DNA from: Streptomyces eurythermus
Lineage (GTDB): Bacteria > Actinomycetota > Actinomycetes > Streptomycetales > Streptomycetaceae
Direction of reading: 5' to 3'
Length of the DNA stretch: 64,000 nucleotides
Assembly: GCF_014649115.1 (NCBI RefSeq)
Contig: NZ_BMSK01000025.1
Span: 1-64,000, forward strand
Position 1 is the first letter of the stretch, and the number at the start of each line of letters is the position of its first letter. A model generated the notes under the pieces. It did no database searches. It was not told where the DNA came from and saw only the letters and a list, made by a program, of their open reading frames with translations. Positions 10,201-15,807 of this stretch are shown here, one piece after another. A program made the position numbers and the translations under genes.

Positions 10201-12878
10201 CCACCCTCGCCTTTGCGGAGCGTGCCGGTGATGACGACGTCCCGGTCCGGGCCCGTCCGGTCGGCGAGTTCCTGGATTCCGATGGTGAGGACCGGATGGG
10301 CACTGGCCTCGATGAACACACCGAACCCGTCAGCCAACAGCAGATCGACCGTCTCCGCGAACCGGACACGCGAGCGCAGGTTGCGATACCAGTACCCCGC
10401 GTCCGTGCGTACCTGCCCGCCCGGCTCCACGGTGGAGTAGAACGAGATCTCCGGCTCCCGCGCCACCACCGACCCCAGCAGGCTGGCGAGTTCCGCCTCG
10501 ATCGCCTCCACCTGAGCGGAATGCGAAGCGTAATCCACCGGGATCCGACGCGCCCGAACGCCGTCGCGTTCACAAGCGGTGACGAACTCGCCTACCGCGT
10601 CGGCTTCTCCCGACACCACCGTGATCGCAGGCCCATTGACGGCAGCGACACCCAGACGGTCCGACCAACCGGACAGCCGCTCCTCGACCACGTCGGCGGG
10701 CAGGGCCACCGACGCCATCCCACCCGCACCCGCCAACACCCGACCGATCACCTGCGAACGCAACGCCACCACCCGCGCCCCGTCCTGAAGGCTCAGGGCA
10801 CCGGATACGACGGCAGCGGCGATCTCCCCCTGCGAATGACCCACCACCGCATCCGGCTTCACCCCGCAAGCCGCCCAGACTTCGGCCAGCGACACCATCA
10901 CCGCCCACGTCACCGGCTGCACCACATCCACCCGCTCAAGCCCCTCACCCGAGCGGACCACCTCCAACAAATCCCACCCCACCAACGGGCTCAGCGCGGC
11001 AGCACACTCACCCATACGAGCCGCGAACACCGGAGAAGACTCCAGCAGTTCCGCGCCCATACCGGCCCACTGCGTCCCCTGACCCGGGAACACCAACACC
11101 GACCGGCCCACCGAACCAGCAACACCCGACACCACCGGGGTCTTCAAACCCTCCAGCAGTTCCTCACGCCCGGACGCGACCACCACCGCACGATGACCGA
11201 ACACCGAACGCTGCGCAGCGGACCACCCCACCTCACCCACACCCAGCCCGCCATCGGACTCCACCGCCCCGGTCAGACGCCCCAACCCCGCGTCCAAGGC
11301 CCCCGCCGAAACACCCGACACCACCACCGGAACAGGAACCCCCGCCGGCTCAGGCACCACCTCAACCTCCCCCGGCTCCACCGGGGCCTGCTCCAGAACC
11401 ACATGCGCGTTCGTCCCTCCCATGCCGAAGGACGACACACCGGCGACGCGACGCTTGCCGGGTTCCTCGGTCCAGGGCTCCAGGGCCGTCTGCACGTCCA
11501 GGTGCAGCTGTTCGAGGGGTATGTCAGGGTGCGGCGTGCGGTAGTTGAGGCTGGGCGGCAGCATTCCATCCCGTACGCACAGCGCGGCCTTGAGCAGGCC
11601 GACGATCCCGGCGGCGCCCTCCAGGTGTCCGACGTTCGTCTTGACCGATCCGACCGCGAGCGGGGCGAGACCGGCCTCCGCACGCGCGGTGCCCAGGACG
11701 GCGCCCAGCGCGGCGGCCTCGACCGGGTCGCCGGCCCGGGTGCCGGTTCCGTGCAGCTCGACGTACCGGACGTCCTCGGGGCGCGTCCCGGTCCGGGTGT
11801 ACGCGGCACGGAGCATCGCTTCCTGGGCCTGGCGGTGCGGAGTGGTCAGGCTGTCGCCACCGCCGTCGTTGTTGACCGCGCCGCCCTTGATGACACAGTG
11901 GACGCGGTCGCCGTCCTCGATGGCCTTGCCGAGCGGCTTGAGGACGAGCGCGGCACCGCCCTCACCCCTGACGTACCCGTTGGCCCGGGCGTCGAAGGTG
12001 TGGCACTGCCCGTCCGGTGAGAGGGCACCCATCCTGTCCATGGCGGTGGTGCTCTCGTCCGCCATGACCAGGTGCACACCGCCGACGACGGCGAGTGTGC
12101 TCTCCCCGCGGCGCAGGCTTTCGCAGGCGAGGTGTACGGCCACCAGCGACGACGACTGGGCCGTGTCGACCGCGATGCTGGGGCCGCGCAGGCCCAGGAA
12201 GTAGGACAGGCGGTTCGGTGCGAGGGCGCGGTGCAGGCCGGTGGCGGTGTGTGCGCCGGATGCCGACCGGGCGCGGTGCACGAGAGTCGCGTAGTCGTCG
12301 GACGCGATGCCGGCGAACACACCGGTGGCGGTGCCGGCGAGCCGGCCGGGATCGATGCCGGCGTTCTCCAGCGCCTCCCAGCCGAGTTCGAGGAGGAGGC
12401 GGTGCTGGGGGTCGGTGGCGGCGGCCTGCTGGGGGGTCATGTCGAAGAAGTCGGCGTCGAAGCCGGCGTGGTCCGCCAGGGCGGCCCGCCATGTCCCGTC
12501 CGGACGTCGGGTGACCTCGTTGCGGCCGGCACGCAGCAGTTCCCGGAACTCGTCCACGGTGCCGGCGCCCGGGAGGCGGCAGGCCATACCGACGACGGCG
12601 ATGGCCTCGGCGTCCACGTGGGACTGGTGCGTCCCGCCGGAGCCCGGGCCTGGCCGGGTGCCGGCGCCGGCGCCTGAGCCGATCTCCATACCCGCACCCG
12701 CACCCGCACCCGCACCCGCACCCGCACCCGCACCCAGACGGGTATCCACGCCCGGACGGGTATCCACGCCCGCGTCGGCAACGGAGGCAGGGCCGGACCC
12801 CGTCCGGCGGCCCGTGCCGTCGTTGTCGCCGTGGTCGCCGTGGTCACCGTTGCGCTTCACACCGAATTCCGCGTTCAT
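1248..12878 (-). CDS. Type I PKS: KSQ-AT-KR(inactive)-ACP loading module plus KS-AT-DH-ER-KR-ACP module 1
   Basis: This multidomain synthase (about 3876 aa) starts macrolide assembly. ATG 12878 is chosen over TTG 12881 because GGAGA lies just upstream. Approximate layout: KSQ 90-493 (active Cys replaced by Gln in VDTAQSSSLVAV, a decarboxylating loader); AT 595-893 with GHSQGE and YASH (methylmalonyl type, so a propionyl starter); KR 1190-1400; ACP near 1540; KS 1617-2040 (VDTACSASLVAL); AT 2173-2476 with TAGH; DH 2540-2842 (His in WLAEHALLG, Asp in HPALLDAALQ); ER 3120-3413; KR 3416-3630 (intact GGTGTLG, Tyr in SYAAAN, B-type LDD); ACP near 3735; C-terminal docking tail. The loader KR has VVGEVAAVAEP in place of the nucleotide-binding glycines and Thr in place of the active-site Asn, so it should be inactive. 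Module 1 should give a fully saturated beta carbon. Confidence 0.95.
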   Translation of the reverse strand: MNAEFGVKRNGDHGDHGDNDGTGRRTGSGPASVADAGVDTRPGVDTRLGAGAGAGAGAGAGAGMEIGSGAGAGTRPGPGSGGTHQSHVDAEAIAVVGMACRLPGAGTVDEFRELLRAGRNEVTRRPDGTWRAALADHAGFDADFFDMTPQQAAATDPQHRLLLELGWEALENAGIDPGRLAGTATGVFAGIASDDYATLVHRARSASGAHTATGLHRALAPNRLSYFLGLRGPSIAVDTAQSSSLVAVHLACESLRRGESTLAVVGGVHLVMADESTTAMDRMGALSPDGQCHTFDARANGYVRGEGGAALVLKPLGKAIEDGDRVHCVIKGGAVNNDGGGDSLTTPHRQAQEAMLRAAYTRTGTRPEDVRYVELHGTGTRAGDPVEAAALGAVLGTARAEAGLAPLAVGSVKTNVGHLEGAAGIVGLLKAALCVRDGMLPPSLNYRTPHPDIPLEQLHLDVQTALEPWTEEPGKRRVAGVSSFGMGGTNAHVVLEQAPVEPGEVEVVPEPAGVPVPVVVSGVSAGALDAGLGRLTGAVESDGGLGVGEVGWSAAQRSVFGHRAVVVASGREELLEGLKTPVVSGVAGSVGRSVLVFPGQGTQWAGMGAELLESSPVFAARMGECAAALSPLVGWDLLEVVRSGEGLERVDVVQPVTWAVMVSLAEVWAACGVKPDAVVGHSQGEIAAAVVSGALSLQDGARVVALRSQVIGRVLAGAGGMASVALPADVVEERLSGWSDRLGVAAVNGPAITVVSGEADAVGEFVTACERDGVRARRIPVDYASHSAQVEAIEAELASLLGSVVAREPEISFYSTVEPGGQVRTDAGYWYRNLRSRVRFAETVDLLLADGFGVFIEASAHPVLTIGIQELADRTGPDRDVVITGTLRKGEGGLRRLWTSMAEAFVHGVAVDWKAAYAAHGLTARRVDLPTYPFQRRHYWLDTSDRRGGTDDLTYHVEWKALREDETGARLSGRWLLLLPETPRCPAFAAHAAEGMARAMADRGAEVVTLGIDPAGDRYRMSALLAEAAEAKQAPDSAPLHGIVSFLALAEGTHPDHPGLPLGVAASSTLIQAAADAQAGARLWTVTRGAVSALPREEASVEQAQVWGLGRVAALELPYLCGGLLDFPADTDTDTDIADPRSYRRAAAVLAASPEGEDQVAVRGPGVYGRRLVRSAAATTGPGWRPRGTVLVVGEVAAVAEPLARRLLADGAEHVVLAGPAASLPTALGEETSIEGTRADGTRVADGTLADGRVSLVPCEVEDDAALRSLIAEHPPAAVLVAPAAVPLSALSDTTPAALARAVHTKTDLATRLEALLEDTKLDAFVVFSSVAGVWGGTGQGGYAAGTAHLDAFAERRRSRGLPFTSVAWTPWHGHEAFASGDDEAVAAREEIAAGMSRAGLTPLDPRRAVDALFRAVGRGAGAVVVAEVDWERFAAAREAVRPSALFEGVAATRRPRTATGDSGAHAGVAAGADASPVDTAPADDAGSDGRRETPEVVRLLAGKSDEEQLRLLLRLVRGHAATVLGQSSLDAVDTRQPFKDLGFNSVTAVELRNRLRTATGLTLSASLVFDHPDPAALARHLREQALEQGAAKPAGTGDALVRSAAPPGPAAGHASEPIAIVAMACRFPGGVSTPEELWRLLSDGGDAISAFPGNRGWSLEELYDADPDASGRTYVREGGFLHEAPDFDPAFFGISPREALAMDPQQRLMLETSWEAFERAGIDPSALRGSRTGVFVGTNGQHYLGLLQNGEESFDGYLGTGNSASVMSGRLSYVFGLEGPALTVDTACSASLVALHLAVQALRRDECSMALAGGATVMSTPEMLVEFSRQRVLSPGCRSRAFAGAADGVVLGEGAGVLLLERLSDAERLGHPVLAVVRGSAVNQDGASNGLTAPNGPSQQRVIREALADAGLRAEDVDAVEAHGTGTPLGDPIEAQALQVTYGASREPGKPLRLGSVKSNIGHAQAAAGVAGVMKTVLALRNGVLPRTLHVDEPSPRVDWSSGTVALLTEPVPWPEGETPRRGGVSAFGISGTNAHVLIEEAPRPAHRPDTLRHPAPVGGGHDGLEPDGTGGPEPDGTGGHDGIAPLVLSARTEAALQAYADRLRGAFLDDPGLRPADAGLTLLTARARFEHRAVVGGADREELLHALRALAEGREHPSVARHRAVPADGGAVFVFPGQGSQWPAMAEGLLDRSVAFRESAEACDAALRPFLDWSVLDVLRQVPGAPSLSRVDVVQPVLFTMMVSLAACWRAAGVQPSAVVGHSQGEIAAAYIAGGLTLEDAARIVALRSQAWLTLAGKGGMVAVSLPAEQVRVRLERFGDRLSVAAVNSPGTAAVAGDPESLRELLAELEADGVHARAIPGVDTAGHSAQVEALRERLMRELAPVAPRSGDIPFYSTVTGGPLDTAELDAAYWYRNMREPVEFEQATRALLADGHHAFLETSPHPMLAVSLEQTVADAGTPAAVLHTLRREKGGTRNFALALASACAQGADIDAAALYGPEARPAGLPTYPFQRRRYWYHPPARRGDTASVGLADAGHALLGAGVELPDAAGHVYTARLGAGTRPWLAEHALLGTVLLPATGFVDLVLWAGAQSGCGQIDELALRTPLVLPGDDAGPAGTDTVELRVQVGPEDEEGHRTVTVHSREAGAPPRSPWTLHAQATVTPASSAGTLTESPAAGLPTADAPAAGGSDGWPAPGAAWPPAGARPAGVPDPAAFYAAFAERGYDYGITFQGFRTGWRDGDTVYADVALPGPAAGEARDHDIHPALLDAALQAMSLGGFFPADGQARMPFALRGVRLYAAGADRLRVTVSPVGAEAVRLLCADGEGRPVLAIDELVVRPVPAEQLAERSGAAGGGRPGTGSGSLYRVLWERKPAPASVPAQRWAIVGDDRGGLAGALTRAGADCATHPGLESLLDACSTEGALPDGVVVQLPHFPGVPDPCTVRAVLDRTLEVAQHWLTAAGQSSAKLVVVTRGAVAVGPGETVRDTAAASAWGLVRSAQSEEPGRMVLLDLGPDDDAVDGGALAAALACGEPQLAVRGEHVHAPRLAPMGPDTPDTLHLPDAGTDLGTAEATEPTESAGSAGRARSAAWRLGTRGDGTLEGLRLEPAPDTLAPLRPGQIRVSVRAAGLNFRDTLIALGMYPGHGVMGAEGAGVVTETGPGVTGLAPGDRVLGMWTGGFGPYAVADHRMVARIPDGWSYAQAASVPAVFLTAHYALGRLAQARPGQTLLIHAATGGVGMAALQLARHLGLTVYATASTPKWDTLRALGLSDGQIANSRTLDFADRFLEETGGRGVDIVLNSLAGDFVDASLRLLPRGGHFLELGKADVRDPRTIADRHPGTAYRPFDLVEAGPETVGAMLTELLELFEAGVLHPLPLTVHDVRHARRAFRALSQGKHTGKLVLTMPPVFDPHGTVLITGGTGTLGSAIARHLAGEHGVRHLLIAGRQGGEAEGAEDLVRELAELGADVTVRACDAADRDQLAALIDAVPTAHPLRAVVHTAGVLDDGTLPSLTPERMDAVLRPKVDAVLNLHELTRDLDLSAFVLCSSSSALFGSPGQGSYAAANAFVDAFAQYRRGTGLPALSLAWGLWARNSGMAEHLDQDGMHRRLARGGILPLTDAEGVALFDETRRWDEALQVPIRLHHAALRAQDTVPPFLSGLVRSRRGPLTATAPAQPDAPTAAPSMVLGDRLAQLPPAEQMDAVLEAVRTHAAAVLGYAENGELSAERNFRELGFDSLTAVELRNRLTAATGLRLAATLVFDHPTPEALARHLHDRLAPDTPAESGDVSLATELDRLERLFTRLTEQGGLDTALPDGTARHDITNRLAALTGLWDRLNGTSGDDPAGPADDEVTGTLDAADDEELFAFIDERF
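12691..12732 (-). repeat. In-frame hexanucleotide microsatellite in PKS N-terminal linker
   Basis: Seven perfect copies of CCCGCA lie in the N-terminal linker before the KSQ domain and encode a Gly-Ala run. Next to them are two near-identical 18-base units that encode Val-Asp-Thr-Arg-Pro-Gly-type repeats. Slippage in six-base units would change linker length without breaking the frame. The linker has no recognisable domain. Confidence 0.85.
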
Positions 12879-13049
12879 CAAGTCTCCGTAGCCAAAGCCA
12901 TAGCGAGGGGCGCGATGTGCCGGTGTCCGCTCGAAAGAGGGGCGGGAGGAAAGGAGCGGGTGGGTAAGGAGTGCGGGGCACCGAGCTGACCGTCAACTCC
13001 GTCAGCCAACCTCCGGCCGGGACGGCTGCTCGATATCTGCCGGGCAACT

Positions 13050-13070
13050 GTGTCAGGTCGCCCGTGACAC
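13050..13070. promoter_or_regulatory. Inverted repeat GTGTCA-N9-TGACAC in the PKS/P450 divergent intergenic region
   Basis: Perfect 6-base arms flank a 9-base spacer. The left arm overlaps one copy of the GTCAGGTC octamer (13052-13059) that recurs elsewhere in the cluster. It lies 172 bases upstream of the PKS start. It may be a binding site for a dimeric regulator; this is inferred from symmetry and recurrence only. Confidence 0.35.
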
Positions 13071-13115
13071 CCGAACGCCGTTGTCTCACCTGGTGGGAAG
13101 CCCCCTGGGCACTAT

Positions 13116-13123
13116 GTCAGGTC
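13116..13123 (-). promoter_or_regulatory. GACCTGAC octamer, second copy upstream of the PKS genes
   Basis: On the minus strand this reads GACCTGACATAGT toward the PKS start. It is 64 bases from the first copy (13052-13059), about six helical turns. The same octamer reads toward both genes of the other divergent pair at about 25.5 kb, which suggests a shared cluster regulator. Confidence 0.4.
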
Positions 13124-13230
13124 CCGGCTTGCGGACGCGGAAGGCCGCCGTCTAGCTTTCTCGGCATTGCACGGCATTCCACACGGCAATGACCGAATGG
13201 CCCATCGACATGGCGAACGGCGTGGCTTTG

Positions 13231-13248
13231 CCGTGCCGGACGGCACGG
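13231..13248. promoter_or_regulatory. Perfect 8-2-8 palindrome, candidate operator
   Basis: CCGTGCCG-GA-CGGCACGG is an exact palindrome with a two-base centre, too short for a stable hairpin loop but typical of a homodimer operator. It lies 312 bases upstream of the TylI-like P450 start and 353 bases upstream of the PKS start. No repressor gene for this region is present in the window. Confidence 0.4.
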
Positions 13249-13275
13249 AACAGTCGCCGGCAGCATGGAACACGT

Positions 13276-13342
13276 ACCGGACATCGCACCGGACAAACAC
13301 CGGATGCGTCGCACCGGACAAACACCGGACGCATGCACCGGA
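13276..13342. repeat. Array of six ACCGGA boxes including a 25-base tandem duplication
   Basis: ACCGGA occurs at 13276, 13288, 13299, 13313, 13324 and 13337. Two of the intervals are exactly 11 bases. The units at 13285-13309 and 13310-13334 are near-identical 25-base tandem copies. Direct repeats at 11-base spacing upstream of tailoring genes resemble SARP-type activator sites (known for that family), but the core differs from the usual TCGAG-like heptamer. Further CCGGAC copies follow downstream. No -10/-35 pair is convincing here. Confidence 0.45.
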
Positions 13343-13559
13343 CCCATGCCGAAACGTGTATCGGACGGCAGCCGGACACGTCACCGGTTTCGTGCCGGCC
13401 AGGCAATGCGATGGATACCGCCAGACCACTCTCCTGCATTCCCAACGTCGACCGCTGGGTCGCCCCCACCCTTCGGTCCGCGACGTGTCCCGGGTTGCCG
13501 CCGGTCACGGCGCGGCATCCGGCCCGGCAGGGAGATCCAGCCCCCACGAGAGAGTCGAG

Positions 13560-14804
13560 ATGACGACACAGACCAGGGACACCGCGGCCGCCCCGGAACC
13601 GGAGCCGCCCGTCCATCCGCTCGCCCAGCCGGCGGACGCCGACGCGCGGCGGCTGCTGGCGTGGTTCGCCCGGTGCCGGGCGGAGGCACCGGTGTTCTGG
13701 GACGAGTCCCGTCAGGCGTGGCAGGTCTTCCGCTACGAGGACTACCTCACCGTCTCCACCAACCCCCAGCTGTTCTCCTCGGACTTCTCACCGGTGTTCC
13801 CCGTGCCCGAGGAGCTGGCCCTCCTCATGGGTCCGGGCACCTTCGGCGGTATCGACCCGCCCCGGCACGGGCCGCTGCGCAAACTGGTCTCGCAGGCGTT
13901 CACGCCGCGGCGCATCGCCCGGCTGGAGTCGCGGATATCGGAGATCAGCGGCGGGCTGCTGGCGGATCTGCGGGAGCGGGACCGGCTGGACGTGGTGGCC
14001 GACCTCGCGTACCCCCTGCCGGTGATCGTCATCGCGGAGCTGCTGGGGATCCCCGCCGAGGACCGGGACCTGTTCCGCGAGTGGGTGGACGTGATCCTCA
14101 ACAACGAGGGACTTCAGTACCCCCACCTGCCCGACGACTTCGCGGAGACGATGGGGCCGGCCATCAAGGAGTGGTCGGACTACCTGTACGCGCAGATCGC
14201 GAGGAAGCGTGCGACGCCGGCCGACGACCTGATGAGCGGGCTCGTCGAGGCGGAGGCCGACGGCCAGCGGCTGACGGACGAGCAGATCGTCAATATCGTG
14301 GCGCTCCTGCTCACCGCGGGCCACATTTCGAGCGCCACGCTTCTCGGGAATCTGTTCCTGGTCCTGGACGAGCATCCCGAAGCGCTGGCCGCATTGCGGG
14401 ACGACCGTTCGCTGATTCCCGGGGCGGTCGAGGAGACCCTGCGCTACCGCAGCCCCTTCAACAATATTTTCCGGCTGCTGACGGAGGACACGGACATCCT
14501 CGGGCACCCGATGAAGGCCGGTCAGATGGTGGTGGCCTGGAGTGCCTCGGCCAATCGGGACGCGGACCACTTCCCGGACCCGGACCGATTCGACATCCGG
14601 CGGAGCTCCAACAAGCACATGGCGTTCGGGCACGGTATCCACCACTGCCTGGGGGCGTTCCTCGCCCGGCAGGAGGCGAAGGTGTTCCTGGACCTCGTCC
14701 TGGACGAATTCGCCGATTACCGCATCGACCACGACCGCGTGGAGTTCTACGACGCGGATCAGCTCACCGCGCGTCACCTTCCCGTTCAGGTGACGCGCTC
14801 CTGA
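13560..14804 (+). CDS. tylI: Cytochrome P450, TylI-like macrolide C-20 oxidase
   Basis: This 414-residue bacterial P450 starts at ATG 13560, where homology to the family begins. The heme thiolate is in FGHGIHHCLGAFLARQE near residue 355, and the ExxR-type helix is in VEETLRYRSPF. The I-helix reads LLLTAGHISSATLL: the usual acid of the AGxE/DT motif is replaced by Ile and the Thr by Ser, so proton delivery may be atypical. It is the first gene after the PKS divergence and is followed 16 bases later by dTDP-glucose synthase, the tyl-type order of tylI beside tylA genes. By analogy with TylI it would oxidise the ethyl side chain of the lactone to an alcohol or aldehyde. The true substrate depends on a macrolide that is not known from this window. 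Confidence 0.85.
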   Translation: MTTQTRDTAAAPEPEPPVHPLAQPADADARRLLAWFARCRAEAPVFWDESRQAWQVFRYEDYLTVSTNPQLFSSDFSPVFPVPEELALLMGPGTFGGIDPPRHGPLRKLVSQAFTPRRIARLESRISEISGGLLADLRERDRLDVVADLAYPLPVIVIAELLGIPAEDRDLFREWVDVILNNEGLQYPHLPDDFAETMGPAIKEWSDYLYAQIARKRATPADDLMSGLVEAEADGQRLTDEQIVNIVALLLTAGHISSATLLGNLFLVLDEHPEALAALRDDRSLIPGAVEETLRYRSPFNNIFRLLTEDTDILGHPMKAGQMVVAWSASANRDADHFPDPDRFDIRRSSNKHMAFGHGIHHCLGAFLARQEAKVFLDLVLDEFADYRIDHDRVEFYDADQLTARHLPVQVTRS

Positions 14805-14820
14805 CCCGGGCGGCCACTCG

Positions 14821-15738
14821 ATGACGAAGACGACGGCGGACCGGCGGCCCATGAAGGGCATCATCCTGGCGGGCGGCAGCGGCACGCGCCTGCGCCCCCT
14901 GACCGGGGCACTGTCCAAGCAGTTGCTGCCGGTCTACGACAAGCCCATGATCTACTACCCGCTGTCGGTGCTCATGCTGGCGGGGATCCGGGACATCCAG
15001 ATCATCACGTCGAAGACGCACTTGGAGATGTTCCGTTCGCTGCTGGGCGACGGCAGCCGCATCGGGATCAGTGTCGGCTACGCCGAGCAGGAGGAGCCCC
15101 GGGGCATCGCCGAGGCGTTCCTCATCGGCGAGGAGCACATCGGGGACGACCCGGTCGCCCTCATCCTGGGGGACAACGTCTTCCACGGTCCGGGGTTCTC
15201 CTCCGTGCTGGCCTCCACCGCGGCGCGGCTGGACGGCTGCGAGCTGTTCGGCTACCCGGTGAAGGACCCCCGGCGCTACGGCGTCGGCGAGGTCGACGCG
15301 GAAGGCCGGCTGGTGTCCCTGGAGGAGAAGCCGGAGAAGCCCCGCTCCCATCTCGCGGTGACGGGGCTGTACTTCTACGACAACGGCGTGGTGGACATCG
15401 CCCGGCGGCTGACACCGTCGCCGCGGGGCGAGCTGGAGATCACCGACGTCAACAAGGTGTACCTGGAGCAGGGCCGCGCCCGTATGACGGAACTGGGGCG
15501 CGGGTTCGCCTGGCTGGACATGGGCACGCACAGCTCGCTGCTGCAAGCGGGGCAGTACGTCCAGCTCCTGGAGCAGCGGCAGGGCGTGCGGATCTCCTGC
15601 GTCGAGGAGATCGCCCTGCGGATGGGGTACATCAGCGCGCGGCAGTGCCACGAGCTCGGCCGTGAACTCGAGAGCTCCAGCTACGGCCGGTACTTGATGG
15701 ACGTGGCGGAGACCCTCATGTCCGGACCGGCCGCATAG
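14821..15738 (+). CDS. rfbA: dTDP-glucose synthase (glucose-1-phosphate thymidylyltransferase)
   Basis: This 305-residue RmlA-family nucleotidyltransferase makes dTDP-glucose from dTTP and glucose-1-phosphate, the first step for all deoxysugars of the cluster. The signature GIILAGGSGTRLRPLT (residues 13-28) binds the nucleotide. KQLLPVYDKPMIYYPLS, LILGDNVFHG and the sugar-binding TGLYFYDN and WLDMGTH segments are all present. Length matches TylA1/RmlA. It sits 16 bases after the P450 and 69 bases before the 4,6-dehydratase, consistent with one transcript. A start at the internal Met (residue 11) is possible, but ATG 14821 gives normal spacing from the upstream gene. Confidence 0.95.
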   Translation: MTKTTADRRPMKGIILAGGSGTRLRPLTGALSKQLLPVYDKPMIYYPLSVLMLAGIRDIQIITSKTHLEMFRSLLGDGSRIGISVGYAEQEEPRGIAEAFLIGEEHIGDDPVALILGDNVFHGPGFSSVLASTAARLDGCELFGYPVKDPRRYGVGEVDAEGRLVSLEEKPEKPRSHLAVTGLYFYDNGVVDIARRLTPSPRGELEITDVNKVYLEQGRARMTELGRGFAWLDMGTHSSLLQAGQYVQLLEQRQGVRISCVEEIALRMGYISARQCHELGRELESSSYGRYLMDVAETLMSGPAA

Positions 15739-15807
15739 CCACCGCCCTCGCCTCCGTCCCCGTCCGCCTCCCCGTTTCCCGTCCCTGGAAGAAAGGTCTG
15801 TGCTCCC

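Larger units (their letters stand above)
12879..13559. promoter_or_regulatory. Divergent regulatory region between PKS genes and P450/sugar operon
   Basis: This gene-free stretch of 681 bases separates the minus-strand PKS operon from the plus-strand tylI-rfbA-rfbB operon. It contains the two GACCTGAC octamers, an inverted repeat, an 8-2-8 palindrome and the ACCGGA array listed separately. The open frame that extends the P450 upstream through this region lacks P450 character and was not used. Confidence 0.7.

Noticed and set aside
13285..13334. 25-base tandem repeat considered as a CRISPR or mobile-element feature
   Set aside because: Only two contiguous copies with no spacers and no cas genes; promoter-region duplication is a better reading.
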